From positions 1 to 35,086 of the forward strand of contig CAJTTO010000046.1 in NCBI GenBank assembly GCA_910579275.1: a DNA stretch of 35,086 bases, in the 5' to 3' direction. The stretch is from an uncultured Lachnospiraceae bacterium. Its GTDB lineage: Bacteria > Bacillota > Clostridia > Lachnospirales > Lachnospiraceae. This document shows positions 8,370 through 17,452 of the stretch, in pieces; position 1 is the stretch's first letter; every line of letters starts with the position of its first letter. The notes below the pieces were generated by a model, which searched no databases, was not told the DNA's origin, and was given only the letters and a program-made list of their open reading frames with translations. The translations under genes were made by a program, and so were the position numbers.

Positions 8370-8436
8370 AAAGTGTACCCGAAAAACTGCAAAGTGTGCC
8401 CGAGGTATTTCTTCTGAATCCCATATTTTGTATAAT
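8370..8436 (+). promoter_or_regulatory. Chemoreceptor promoter region with paired direct repeats
   Basis: AAAGTGTACCCGA (8370-8382) and AAAGTGTGCCCGA (8391-8403) are direct repeats 21 bp apart, two helical turns. They stand just upstream of a TATAAT at 8431-8436 that lacks a good -35 box. This is the arrangement expected for an activator dimer on tandem sites. Confidence 0.45.
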
Positions 8437-8524
8437 ATATTGATCTTTGCGGAAAAAATGCAGGCAGAGCTGCCCGAATACGTGGCAGCAGGCGTGCAGG
8501 ATAGAAAAGAGGAGGTACAAGGGT

Positions 8525-10525
8525 GTGCTAAGGACAATAAAGGGGCGGCTTACGGCAAGTGTGACAGGCATTGTGGTGGCAAGCATTCTGCTTACGACAG
8601 TGGGAATCACAGCGATAGCCGGAAAGCGCATGATTCATGACCAGACACAGGCATTGCAGCTCAATGCAGATAAATATGCGGCGGAAATTGACACGTGGAT
8701 TGAGACCGAGAAGATGATTGCAGACGGCGCGGCAGACAGCATTGCGGCAGGGAAAAGGACAGATACGGAGACAATCCAGTCTGTGGTGAATGCCCATGCG
8801 GAGGGGCGCAGTGAAATTTTAAATCTGTATTTCGGTACAAATGACAGCCGGTTTATTCAGTCAAACACGAGTGCAGAAATTCCTGCAGGCTACGATCCGG
8901 TACAGCGCGGATGGTATCAGCAGGCAGCACAGGAAAAAAAGGTGGTCGTAACGGATCCTTACTGGGACGTCCTGACCAACCAGATGTGTGCGACGATTGC
9001 AGCTCCGTCATATGTCAACGGGGAACTGGCCGGCGTTATCGGTCTGGATGTCACACTTGGGACGGTGACGGAACTGACAGGAAGCATCAATTATGCGGAC
9101 GGTGTGTACGGATTTCTGCTGGACAGCAGCGGACAGTATGTGTCGCACAAAAATAAGGAGTATGAGCCGACGGCAGATTCTGCTGTTATGGCAGCAGATA
9201 TTTTACCCGAGCTGGATTCCCCGACAATCGGAACAGAAAGCGATGTGAAAAAGCTTGTGGACTATGACGGCGTTGAATGCTATTTTGCGCTGTCCGGAAT
9301 TGTAGGCAGCAGCTGGAAACTGGGTGTCGTGGTGCCGACGGCAAACGTCACGGAATCCCTTGCCGCCATGGTTCTGGTAGCTGTCGCGACAGCGTTGGCG
9401 GTCATCGTGTTTGTCGCCTTGTTCATGGCAGGAATTATCGGGCGGATGCTTGCACCGATACAGATGCTGAAACAGTTTGCATCGGGAGACTTTTCGGAGA
9501 ACATCTCGCAAGATAAGTCCATACCAAAGGAATATAAGAGCGAGACTGAGCAGATTCGGACAGCAACCGTCGAGGTGCGTCAGCAAATCAGGGAGATTAT
9601 ATGTAATACAAAGCGGGAGGCTCAGAGCATTGGGGCAATTGCGGAGGAAACAACCGCCAAAATGACAACGCTCAATCAGGACATTTCCGGCATTTCCGAG
9701 TTGGTCATCCGCGTGATGGTTCAGACATTACAGGCAAGGGAGATGACAGAACGCATTCAAAACAACGGGCAGGAGCTCGGTCAGGCAATTGAGCAGATTG
9801 CGATAAAAGCCAGTGAGGCGGCAGGGCAGTCCGGCGGCATCATGGAGCGCGCCGGAAAACAGCACGAGGCTTCGAGACAGTCCGCAGCCGAGGCTGTTGC
9901 AATTTATCAGGAGACGTGCGGGGATTTGGAGCAGGCGATTGCGGACAGCCAGAAGGTGCGGGAAATCGACACGTTGACGGAGGAAATTCTCAATATCAGC
10001 ACGCAGACGAACCTTTTGGCACTGAATGCGTCCATAGAGGCAGCCAGGGCAGGGGAGGCCGGAAAAGGGTTTTCCGTCGTGGCGGAGGAAATCAGGGAAC
10101 TCGCGGATCATTCAAGACTTGCGGTCGACAAGATACGCAAGGTCACGGAGGGTGTCATGCAGAATGTGGATTTCCTGTCCCAAAGCTCCGGAAAACTGCT
10201 GGATTTTATGAACGGCAGAGTTATGGAAGACTACCGTGAAATGACAGAGCTTGCAGGAATGTATCAGAAAGATGCGGCATTTTACAGTGACATTTCGGGA
10301 GAGCTGGGAGCCTCGTCGCAGGAGATGAGCGCCAGCATGGAGGGCATTAACGCGTCCATCCGCTCCATCACCAGCCTGATTGGCGAGATTGCAGCGTTTA
10401 TGGAGCGCGTCGAGACATCCGCAGAGCATTCCGGCGAAAACGCATCAGCGGTGATGAAACAGATGGAGGAGCTATTCCGTCTGAGCACGCTGCTCAACCA
10501 GACGGTTGCATCCTTCAAAGTATAA
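8525..10525 (+). CDS. Methyl-accepting chemotaxis protein with extracellular dCache-like sensor
   Basis: A protein of about 666 residues. TM helix 1 is at residues 9-29. An extracellular double-Cache-like sensor runs from about 32 to 275 (GYDPVQRGWYQQA, VVVTDPYWD, GVIGLDVTL and DGVYGFLLDSSGQYVSHK are typical). TM helix 2 is at about 281-305, followed by a poorly conserved HAMP-like segment. A cytoplasmic coiled-coil signalling domain has its hairpin tip near residue 490-530 (ISTQTNLLALNASIEAARAG). Such receptors sense amino acids, organic acids or sugars and signal through CheA/CheW. GTG at 8525 is chosen because GGAGG precedes it by 9 nt and it places a short basic tail before TM1; the upstream ATG at 8447 lacks a site and would add an unusual Cys-rich tail. 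No che gene is in the window. Confidence 0.92.
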   Translation: MLRTIKGRLTASVTGIVVASILLTTVGITAIAGKRMIHDQTQALQLNADKYAAEIDTWIETEKMIADGAADSIAAGKRTDTETIQSVVNAHAEGRSEILNLYFGTNDSRFIQSNTSAEIPAGYDPVQRGWYQQAAQEKKVVVTDPYWDVLTNQMCATIAAPSYVNGELAGVIGLDVTLGTVTELTGSINYADGVYGFLLDSSGQYVSHKNKEYEPTADSAVMAADILPELDSPTIGTESDVKKLVDYDGVECYFALSGIVGSSWKLGVVVPTANVTESLAAMVLVAVATALAVIVFVALFMAGIIGRMLAPIQMLKQFASGDFSENISQDKSIPKEYKSETEQIRTATVEVRQQIREIICNTKREAQSIGAIAEETTAKMTTLNQDISGISELVIRVMVQTLQAREMTERIQNNGQELGQAIEQIAIKASEAAGQSGGIMERAGKQHEASRQSAAEAVAIYQETCGDLEQAIADSQKVREIDTLTEEILNISTQTNLLALNASIEAARAGEAGKGFSVVAEEIRELADHSRLAVDKIRKVTEGVMQNVDFLSQSSGKLLDFMNGRVMEDYREMTELAGMYQKDAAFYSDISGELGASSQEMSASMEGINASIRSITSLIGEIAAFMERVETSAEHSGENASAVMKQMEELFRLSTLLNQTVASFKV

Positions 10526-10530
10526 AATTT

Positions 10531-10560
10531 CTGACAATTTCCCATAAAAAATGGTATAAT
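10531..10560 (+). promoter_or_regulatory. Promoter for the DUF4349 lipoprotein gene
   Basis: CTGACA, 18 nt, TATAAT, starting just after the chemoreceptor stop codon and about 65 nt before the next start. Confidence 0.6.
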
Positions 10561-10625
10561 ATATCGTATCTATTGTACAGAGCTGTAAAGAAATTGTTTC
10601 TGAAAAGAAAGGGTGGGGAATTGTT

Positions 10626-11675
10626 ATGAAAAGAAAATGGATGAAAAGTATGATGGCATGCGCCATTATTGCAGGACTGCTGACAGGATGCGGCGGCGCA
10701 AGCGGTACCAGATCCGCGATGCGCACAGATACGGCGGCAGAAAACACGTCTACGGCGCAGGGGGCTTATGATGCCGGCATTGCCTATGACGATTACGCGA
10801 TGGACAGCGCCAAAGCGGAGGAAATTGCTGCTGAAATGCCTGAAAAAGGCAGCGGTGCGCAGACAAATCAGACATCGGAGCCGGATAATCTGACGCTGCT
10901 GGAAGAAAAACTGGTGTATCACTGCAATCTGGATATCGAGACACTGGACTATCCGACAACGATGACTTCCATAAAGGAAACCATCACCAAATATGGTGGA
11001 ATTATCCAGTCAGAGAGCGAGAGTGACAGCGGTACGGGATGGTACTATGAAAATTACCGGAAGACAAGTGCGACAATGCACAATTACCTCGAAGTGCGGA
11101 TTCCGTCAGAAAAATATGACGACTTTCTGGCGGCGCTTGACGGCGTCGGTAAAATCATATCCAAATCGACGAGTGTGGACAATATCAGCCAGCGCTACTA
11201 TGACACGACATCACAGATAGAGGCATTAAAGATACAGGAAAAAAATTTGCTTGTCATGATGGAAAAGTGCGAGACGATAGAGGACATGATTTCTGTGGAA
11301 AACAGACTTTCCGAGGTTCAGTACCAGCTGAGTGAACTGCAGACCTCCAGACGCTACATGGATATGGACGTCGCCTATTCCTACGTAAACATTGGGATTA
11401 CTGAGGTGATGGAATACCGTCAGGACAGTGAGCCTGTCAGGAAAAACACTTTTGCAGACCGGCTGAGAAATACCGTTTGGTCGACCGGAAAAGGATTCCT
11501 TGCGTTCCTTGAGGGACTGCTGTTTTTGCTGATTCATCTGAGTCCGTACATACTGATTACCATTGTGATCTGCGCTGTATTTCTCAGAAAGAAGATACGC
11601 CATTTCATAGAAACGTACAAAGCTAAGAAAGCGCAGAAACAAAATAATGACCCCAAAAATACGACGTCTACCTGA
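10626..11675 (+). CDS. DUF4349 family lipoprotein
   Basis: The N-terminus is a lipoprotein signal: basic residues, a hydrophobic stretch, then LLTGC with the lipidated Cys at residue 22. A low-complexity acidic linker (about 25-90) leads to a DUF4349 domain (about 95-265, with the typical ITKYGGIIQSESES, YLEVRIPSEKYDDFL and ENRLSEVQYQL, partly coiled coil). A C-terminal membrane helix (about 295-318) is followed by a basic cytoplasmic tail. The protein is thus held in the membrane at both ends, with the domain outside. The function of DUF4349 is not known; envelope maintenance is a common guess. Its stop overlaps the end of the convergent AraC gene by 8 nt. Confidence 0.85.
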   Translation: MKRKWMKSMMACAIIAGLLTGCGGASGTRSAMRTDTAAENTSTAQGAYDAGIAYDDYAMDSAKAEEIAAEMPEKGSGAQTNQTSEPDNLTLLEEKLVYHCNLDIETLDYPTTMTSIKETITKYGGIIQSESESDSGTGWYYENYRKTSATMHNYLEVRIPSEKYDDFLAALDGVGKIISKSTSVDNISQRYYDTTSQIEALKIQEKNLLVMMEKCETIEDMISVENRLSEVQYQLSELQTSRRYMDMDVAYSYVNIGITEVMEYRQDSEPVRKNTFADRLRNTVWSTGKGFLAFLEGLLFLLIHLSPYILITIVICAVFLRKKIRHFIETYKAKKAQKQNNDPKNTTST

Positions 11676-12432
11676 CGGCGCCGGGGGCAGTCCCATAAAC
11701 AGCGCTAAATGCCCTGTAAAAAGAACGCATACTGCTGAATCCGCTGGAAAAACAGATGTCTGTCATGGAAAGGCTGGAGTGCGTCAGCAGTCCCATCGCG
11801 TGCTCCGAGCGGATTTGCCGGAGATAGTCACTGTAGGAACAGCCAAAGCTTTCCTTAAAGATATGGGAGATGTGGTACTTGCTGTAGCCAAGCGCATCGG
11901 CAAGCTGCGACAGGCTGATTTCCTCGGTAAAATGCCGGCTTAGGTAATTGGATATATCCTGACAGATGCCGCCGGAAGTACTTTCCTGCCGGATAAGCGG
12001 CGTCTGCGATAAAATCATGGCAGCAAGAATATACAGATACCCCTTTGCAATGCGGGTATCTGTATTTTTTTGTACGCTTTCGAGCAGACCGGATACGAGA
12101 GCGGAAAACCGTTCCGGCTCGCTGAGCTTGTCAATAAAAGGATTCCGCGGGCGCTGGGTGTGAAATTCCGCAGAAAAATCAGGCAGAAAATCAGTGCTGA
12201 AAATAATCATGACAGCCTGCGACTGTGCAGGTGTGTGGGTTTCGTGGACGACATTTGGAAAGGCGACGGATACCATCCCCTTTTCCAAGAGCTTTTTCTG
12301 CCCCGATACCGTAACCTCGATAGCCCCGTCGATCACATAGAAAATCTCGACCTGCCTGTGCATATGCGCGAGATAGCTGTTATTGTCTGTCACTTTTACA
12401 AACAAATTCTCATCCCTGTTCTGGTAAATCAT
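11668..12432 (-). CDS. AraC-family transcriptional regulator
   Basis: A protein of 254 residues. The cupin-type ligand domain spans about residues 5-100 (AHMHRQVEIFYVIDGAIEVTV, VVHETHTP), and the AraC/XylS double HTH spans about 155-250 (LSQLADALGYSKYHISHIFKESFG and ICFSSGFSSMRSFYRAF). Regulators of this type respond to sugars. It is divergent from two GH43 genes, so it probably activates them with xylose, arabinose or an oligosaccharide as signal. GGAGGG precedes the start by about 5 nt. Repeat C lies directly upstream in its promoter region. Confidence 0.88.
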   Translation of the reverse strand: MIYQNRDENLFVKVTDNNSYLAHMHRQVEIFYVIDGAIEVTVSGQKKLLEKGMVSVAFPNVVHETHTPAQSQAVMIIFSTDFLPDFSAEFHTQRPRNPFIDKLSEPERFSALVSGLLESVQKNTDTRIAKGYLYILAAMILSQTPLIRQESTSGGICQDISNYLSRHFTEEISLSQLADALGYSKYHISHIFKESFGCSYSDYLRQIRSEHAMGLLTHSSLSMTDICFSSGFSSMRSFYRAFSAVYGTAPGAVR

Positions 12433-12458
12433 TGCTCCCTCCGGTTTTCATGGTGTAA

Positions 12459-12616
12459 GGAACTGTAGAAAAATAGCTGACGCATCTTGACTTGTCTATT
12501 TCTCCGATTATGCATATCAAAAAGCCTCGCCGTAGCCCGCTACGCCTACGTTTTTTGCTATACATCCTCGAAGAAATATCCTGCGCAAGTTGCATCGGTT
12601 ATTTTCCTACAGTTCC
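12459..12616 (-). repeat. Family C MITE-like element (complete)
   Basis: A 158-bp element whose ends are inverted repeats: GGAACTGTAGAAAAATA on the left and TATTTTCCTACAGTTCC on the right. The centre has a GTAGCCCGCTAC palindrome-like core. Minus-strand reading gives a short basic frame starting at 12595 (MQLAQDISSRMYSKKRRR...), which is probably incidental. No transposase is present, so mobilisation would have to be in trans. It lies between the AraC gene and the GH43 operon. Confidence 0.75.
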
Positions 12617-12753
12617 TAAGAAACTGTTGTCTGAAATAATTCCTCCGAAAAATTGAGCCGCAAAAGCTGAACGGCAAAATATGCTTTCTGTAAATAAGAA
12701 TAGCATAAAAACGGTTGTCATTCCATACCGAATCGCAATCTTGTAAATTACCT

Positions 12754-12770
12754 TGCAATAATTTATTGCA
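12754..12770. promoter_or_regulatory. Candidate operator between AraC and GH43 genes
   Basis: TGCAATAA-T-TTATTGCA is a perfect 8-bp-arm palindrome in the divergent intergenic region, about 245 bp before the GH43 start. A regulator of the xylan genes is a plausible binder. Nothing else is recognised in 12617-12850. Confidence 0.4.
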
Positions 12771-12854
12771 CTCTGGAACGGCATTTGGCACATGCTGCCG
12801 GCTTCGTGACGACTACGACCGCAATATTTGGCAGAGAAAACTTGGAATGAGACA

Positions 12855-12884
12855 TTGTAGAATCCACAGGAGATACAGTATACT
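12855..12884 (+). promoter_or_regulatory. Candidate promoter of the GH43 operon
   Basis: TTGTAG, 18 nt, TATACT. The -10 box is inside a perfect 12-bp palindrome ACAGTATACTGT (12875-12886), which could be an operator. A small hairpin, GGTAT-gaaca-ATACC, at about 12914-12928 would lie in the leader. Confidence 0.45.
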
Positions 12885-13014
12885 GTTTTTATAGACAACG
12901 GACAAAAAACGAATGGTATGAACAATACCGTTTATGTCGGCAGAAAACCATGAAACCGAAAGAAACTGTGCAGTGAACCAGTTTCTGACAACCGAGAGAA
13001 AGGCAGGTACCAAT

Positions 13015-14616
13015 ATGGCTACAGACAGAATGTGGAACGCAGATTTGGGGAACGGAAAATACCGCAACCCGATACTCTATGCGGACTATTCCGATCCGGA
13101 CGCAATCCGTGTCGGAGAGGACTATTTCATGATTGCGTCAAGCTTTTGCAATGCGCCGGGGCTTCCGCTGCTCCACTCAAAAGACCTCGTGAACTGGAGC
13201 GTGGTCAATTACATTATTGACGAGATTCCGGAGACGCGCTACAAAGACCCGATACATGGCTGCGGTGTGTGGGCGCCCGCAATCCGCTATCATGAGGGCG
13301 CTTACTTTGTGTGCTTTCCTATGCCGGATGAGGGCATTTACATGAGCACGGCGGCAGACCCGTTTGGAACGTGGTCAAAACCCGTCAATATCAGACCCGG
13401 CGCAGGATGGATTGACCCATGTCCGTTCTGGGATGATGACGGAAAGGCGTATCTCGTCGCAGGGGTTGCCAAAAGCCGTATCGGTTACAAGAGCGTTCTT
13501 CACATGGTAGAGATGCAGCCGGACGGGATGGGGCTGATAGGCGAGGAGCATAAGATATTTGACGGCAACGAGAACGATCAGGTGACCATTGAAGGACCCA
13601 AAATGTACAAAAGAAATGGGTGGTACTATATTTTTGCACCGGCGGGCGGCGTAAAGACCGGCTGGCAGACAGTGCTCCGCTCCAAAAACGTGTTTGGACC
13701 ATATGCGTACAAGATTGTGATGCGTCAGGGAGATACCGCTGTCAACGGCCCGCATCAGGGGGCATGGGTTGACACGGTCACAGGCGAGGACTGGTTTCTC
13801 CACTTTCAGGATGTCTATGGAGCGGGGCGCATCACGCACCTGCAGCCAATGAGCTGGCGTGAGGACTGGCCGGTCATTGGCATTGCAAAGGATGGCAATG
13901 ATTACGGCGAGCCTGTCATGGAGTACCAAAAGCCCGACGTGGGCGGTGTGGAATGCTGCGTGTGCGAACCGGAAGCTTCTGATGATTTTACGGGAAAACA
14001 GCTGGGATTACAGTGGCAGTGGAACGCAAATCCGCAGAAAGACTGGTATGAATTGACAGGAAACAGCCTGCGGTTAAACGCCTTGCACAAGGAAACGGTG
14101 TACGGCGATGTGCCTAGTCTTTTACTGCAGAAGTGGCCGGCGCCGGAGTTTACCTGTGTCACAAAGCTCGACTTGTCGCATCTTGAGGAGGGGGACGAAG
14201 CGGGCGTGATTTCCATGGGCATGACGTATGGGCTTGTCACCTTTGAAAGAAAAGACGGCAGGCTTGTGCCATATTTTGTGGTGGGGGAGCAGAAGTACGG
14301 AAAAATTCTGCCGGACACAACTGAGGAGACGCGGCATGCGCTTGCGGAGATGGACTGGAATCAGGCGAAAGAAATTTATGTCAAGTATACAGTAAAACGG
14401 GATGGAACACAGGACTTGAGCAGCACAGAAAAAGGATTTCCGCTGGAACTGGTGACACTTGCGTACAGCACGGACGGAACCACGTATCAGAAAGCCGGGG
14501 AGATGCACGCAGTGCCCGGACGATGGGTCGGCGTGAAAAACGGTGTTTTCTGTGCATCGAAAAACACAGTGAGCAAAGGCTATGCGATTGCGGCATATGT
14601 TCAGTATGAAAGATAA
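13015..14616 (+). CDS. Glycoside hydrolase family 43 (beta-xylosidase/arabinofuranosidase type)
   Basis: A protein of about 533 residues. The N-terminal five-bladed beta-propeller of GH43 (about 15-320) has its catalytic base in YSDPDAIRVGEDYF (Asp 27), the pKa-modulating Asp in WIDPCPFWDDDG and the acid Glu in TIEGPKMYKR. A C-terminal beta-sandwich (about 330-530) is the XynB-like domain typical of these enzymes. There is no signal peptide, so it acts in the cytoplasm on imported xylo- or arabinoxylo-oligosaccharides. ATG 13015 is chosen because the homology begins just after it; ATG 12934 would add an untypical 27-residue tail. It is followed 15 nt later by a second GH43 gene, forming an operon divergent from the AraC regulator. 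Confidence 0.9.
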   Translation: MATDRMWNADLGNGKYRNPILYADYSDPDAIRVGEDYFMIASSFCNAPGLPLLHSKDLVNWSVVNYIIDEIPETRYKDPIHGCGVWAPAIRYHEGAYFVCFPMPDEGIYMSTAADPFGTWSKPVNIRPGAGWIDPCPFWDDDGKAYLVAGVAKSRIGYKSVLHMVEMQPDGMGLIGEEHKIFDGNENDQVTIEGPKMYKRNGWYYIFAPAGGVKTGWQTVLRSKNVFGPYAYKIVMRQGDTAVNGPHQGAWVDTVTGEDWFLHFQDVYGAGRITHLQPMSWREDWPVIGIAKDGNDYGEPVMEYQKPDVGGVECCVCEPEASDDFTGKQLGLQWQWNANPQKDWYELTGNSLRLNALHKETVYGDVPSLLLQKWPAPEFTCVTKLDLSHLEEGDEAGVISMGMTYGLVTFERKDGRLVPYFVVGEQKYGKILPDTTEETRHALAEMDWNQAKEIYVKYTVKRDGTQDLSSTEKGFPLELVTLAYSTDGTTYQKAGEMHAVPGRWVGVKNGVFCASKNTVSKGYAIAAYVQYER

Positions 14617-14631
14617 GAATGGAGGATCAAT

Positions 14632-16170
14632 ATGAGTAATACATACCAGAATCCGGTACAAAGAGGTTTTTTTCCGGATCCGTCTGTTGTGCGTGTCGGT
14701 GAAGATTATTATATGGTAAATTCCACTTTCCAGTATTTTCCGGCAATTGCCATCAGCCACTCAAAGGATATGGTGCACTGGCATGTCATCGGGCATGCCA
14801 TCACGGATTCCGATGAACTGGACTTGCAGGACATCAGGGATTCCCATGGCATCTGGGCACCAGACATTTCCTATCACGACGGAAAATTCATCATCATGGC
14901 GACACTCCGCCTGAATGCGGACGGAAAACGCGAAAACAATGTGATGCGCAGGCAGCTCGTCGTCACTTCGGAGAGACCCGAGGGACCGTACAGCAAGCCG
15001 AGCTGGCTTGAGGTGGACAGCATTGACCCGTCCCATTTTATAGATGACGACGGAAAGCATTATATGGTGATTAGTCCGGGCATCAATCTGGTGCCGCTGA
15101 GTGACGACTGCACGAAGGTTGTCGGGGAAACGATTCCTGTCTGGCCGGGAACAGGCGAGCGCTGCCCCGAGGGTCCCCATCTGTTAAGGCGCGGGAAATA
15201 TTATTATGCAATTCTCGCGGAGGGCGGCACGGGATACGGACATGGCATCAATGTCGGCCGCTCGGAAAATCTTTTCGGACCGTATGAGCCGTGCCCATAC
15301 AATCCGCTGATGCGCCAGCTTGACCCTGACGCGCCGATTCAGCGGACAGGTCATGGCAAGCTGATTGAGACACAAAATGGGGACTGGTGGGTTTACTATC
15401 TCATGGGAAGACCCAATCAGGGGCATTACACGACCATTGGCAGGGAGTCGGGATTAGACCCTGTCACATGGCTTGCGGATGACTGGTTCATCATCAATGA
15501 CCGGAAAGGTCCAAGCACGGAGCAGAACGCTCCTGATTTGCCGCAGCATCCTTTTGAAAAATGGACAAGGGACGATTTTGACTCTGAACAGCTGAATTTA
15601 AACTGGGCGTTTGTGCGCAATCCTGCAAAAGGAAGTTATTCCCTCACGGAGAGACCGGGCTTTTTCCGCATCTGGACACGCGACGGGCAGCTCTCTGAAA
15701 TCCGCGCGAAGAACACGCTTGTGCGGCGGGAACAGGAGCTAAGCTACACAGCGTCGACAAAGCTGGATTTCTACCCGTCAAGAAACGGGGAGCAGGCGGG
15801 GCTTACATGTTATTACAGCACGGCGACCTATGCGCGGTTTTCTGTCTGCTATGAGGAGGGAAGAAAGCTGCAGCTTGTCATCAACCGCAACCATGGCGAG
15901 GAGCTGATGGCGTCCGTGGATGATTTGGAGGAGCGGAGCGTTTACCTGAAAGTCGTGGTGGAGAAATTGACCAGAAGCTTTTACTATAGCTATGACGGTG
16001 AAAACTGGACGCTTGCAGGGGTGCTGGAAAACTGCATCTATCTATGTGATGAGGGTGTTCCCGACGACCCCAAGCGCCACACCGGGACGCTGGTGGGAAT
16101 CTATGCCAACAACGGAGGCTGCGGCACACGAATCCCGGCGGATTTTGATTTTTTTGAATATACTGATTAG
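14632..16170 (+). CDS. Second glycoside hydrolase family 43 enzyme
   Basis: A protein of 512 residues. The GH43 propeller (about 5-305) shows GFFPDPSVVRVGEDYYMV with the base Asp 16, SIDPSHFIDDDGKHYM with the modulator Asp, and CPEGPHLLRRGKYY with the acid Glu. A beta-sandwich domain follows (about 315-510, with FRIWTRDGQL and YYSYDGENWTLAG). It lacks a signal peptide. GGAGG precedes ATG by 8 nt. The two GH43 proteins differ clearly outside the motifs, so they probably have complementary bond preferences (for example xylosidase and arabinofuranosidase); which does which cannot be read from the sequence. The last 4 nt overlap the end of the convergent Sel1 gene. Confidence 0.9.
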   Translation: MSNTYQNPVQRGFFPDPSVVRVGEDYYMVNSTFQYFPAIAISHSKDMVHWHVIGHAITDSDELDLQDIRDSHGIWAPDISYHDGKFIIMATLRLNADGKRENNVMRRQLVVTSERPEGPYSKPSWLEVDSIDPSHFIDDDGKHYMVISPGINLVPLSDDCTKVVGETIPVWPGTGERCPEGPHLLRRGKYYYAILAEGGTGYGHGINVGRSENLFGPYEPCPYNPLMRQLDPDAPIQRTGHGKLIETQNGDWWVYYLMGRPNQGHYTTIGRESGLDPVTWLADDWFIINDRKGPSTEQNAPDLPQHPFEKWTRDDFDSEQLNLNWAFVRNPAKGSYSLTERPGFFRIWTRDGQLSEIRAKNTLVRREQELSYTASTKLDFYPSRNGEQAGLTCYYSTATYARFSVCYEEGRKLQLVINRNHGEELMASVDDLEERSVYLKVVVEKLTRSFYYSYDGENWTLAGVLENCIYLCDEGVPDDPKRHTGTLVGIYANNGGCGTRIPADFDFFEYTD

Positions 16171-17291
16171 AATGTGTTACTGGAATCCAGCCGCCTTAAC
16201 CCTCCGATGGCGAGCGGCTTTTTGGGATTTTGCTCAAAAAGCCTGCGCGCCATTGCAGGATTCGGCGGTGTGCCAAGCCCGTTGAGGTAACAGGTGCCGA
16301 GCATATCCGAACCCCATGTATTTCCTTTGAAATACGCCTTGCTCAGCAATAGAAAAGCCTGCGCATAGTCACATGCGATTCCGTCCCCGCCGCGAAAGTA
16401 AATTTCCCCCAGCAGGTTACAGAAATCGACATCATCCGGAAGCTGGGCGTAGCCTTTTTCCAGATAGAACAGTGCTTTTTTGAGGTCAAGCGGCAGCATG
16501 CCGTTAAAGGTGTACAGTTTTCCGAGACAGTAGCAGGCGTAGATGTCATTGTGGGACACTGCGCGCTCATAGAACTCGACGGCTTTTGTAAGCTTGCTGT
16601 CATCGCGGTACTCGTTTCCGACCATGCGCTCGTAAGCCCCGATACCCATATCGGCGCCTTTATGAATATAGTTCCGCGCTTTCTGCCGCTGGACGGGTGC
16701 GCCGTGTCTGCCGTTGCGGAGAATATCAACCAGATTGGGGATGGCAATGCCAAGCCCGCATGACACACATTCCTCGTAGAGCCGAACTGCCATCGCAGTC
16801 CATTCGTACCGGAAACGCTCCAGCTTTTTGATTCCGACCGTTTCGGCGGAAACATCAAGAAAATCGCCGGCAGTACAGTAATAGTATGCATTTGCAATCA
16901 GAAATTTGCAGAAAACCTGTCCGTCGTCCGCCTTTTTGGCAATGACATCCCACAGCTCCCGCTTGGAGCGGTAAGGCGGCAGGACACAAGTGCCGCGCGG
17001 CGGCTGGTAGCCATCCTGATGCATGGTTCCGAACATACCCACCGCACTTTCTAGATTGAGACTCATGTCAAAACACTCATAGGCAAACTTTTTGTCCTCG
17101 GGCATTCCGACCACAGGATCCACATAACTTTTTCCCAGATAACAGCGGCCAAGAAAATAATAGGCGTCCCCGTCGCCCATATTTGCCGCCTCGCGAAGCA
17201 TGGCAAGCGCTTCCTCGCGCCTGCCCGAATGCATGTCAAACCATATTATCTGAATTGCCTTTTCCACTCTTTCGTCAAAAAGTTCAGCCAT
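16167..17291 (-). CDS. Sel1-like/TPR repeat protein
   Basis: About 374 residues of Sel1-like repeats. Examples are AMLREAANMGDGDAYYFLGRCYLG near the start, YERAVSHNDIYACYCLGKLYTF, LLGEIYFRGGDGIACDYAQAFLLLSKAYF and LGTCYLNGLGTPPNPAMARRLFEQN. Such arrays are protein-protein interaction scaffolds; the partner is unknown. There is no signal peptide or membrane helix. The frame extends upstream to 17441, but the start at 17291 has GGTGG 5 nt before it and begins the repeat-containing part, whereas the upstream 50 codons overlap strong hairpins and are not protein-like. Confidence 0.78.
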   Translation of the reverse strand: MAELFDERVEKAIQIIWFDMHSGRREEALAMLREAANMGDGDAYYFLGRCYLGKSYVDPVVGMPEDKKFAYECFDMSLNLESAVGMFGTMHQDGYQPPRGTCVLPPYRSKRELWDVIAKKADDGQVFCKFLIANAYYYCTAGDFLDVSAETVGIKKLERFRYEWTAMAVRLYEECVSCGLGIAIPNLVDILRNGRHGAPVQRQKARNYIHKGADMGIGAYERMVGNEYRDDSKLTKAVEFYERAVSHNDIYACYCLGKLYTFNGMLPLDLKKALFYLEKGYAQLPDDVDFCNLLGEIYFRGGDGIACDYAQAFLLLSKAYFKGNTWGSDMLGTCYLNGLGTPPNPAMARRLFEQNPKKPLAIGGLRRLDSSNTF

Positions 17292-17324
17292 TATCCACCA
17301 CGCCTTTACATCTTTTTTATGCAC

Positions 17325-17415
17325 ACGGACGCGGAAAGGAAATATGCAGCTAAAGCTGCCCGCGTCCGGCGCGCGAGTAGGGGAAGATAAATCTTCTCTA
17401 CTCGATTTAAGTATA
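17325..17415 (-). promoter_or_regulatory. Structured 5' leader of the Sel1 gene
   Basis: A minus-strand -10-like TATACT (complement of 17410-17415) is followed by two stems. The first is GAGTAGAGAAGA / TCTTCCCCTACTC (17374-17402). The second pairs GGACGCGG with CCGCGTCC around 17325-17365 and has an inner GCAGCTTTAGCTGC. No T tract follows, so these look like a regulatory or stabilising leader rather than a terminator. Confidence 0.4.
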
Positions 17416-17452
17416 CCATATTCTGGAAATATATAACACAAAATATTTTCTG

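Noticed and set aside
12410..12595. 61-codon basic minus-strand frame covering repeat C
   Set aside because: It is coded almost wholly by the inverted-repeat element, lacks a ribosome binding site and runs into the AraC start region.
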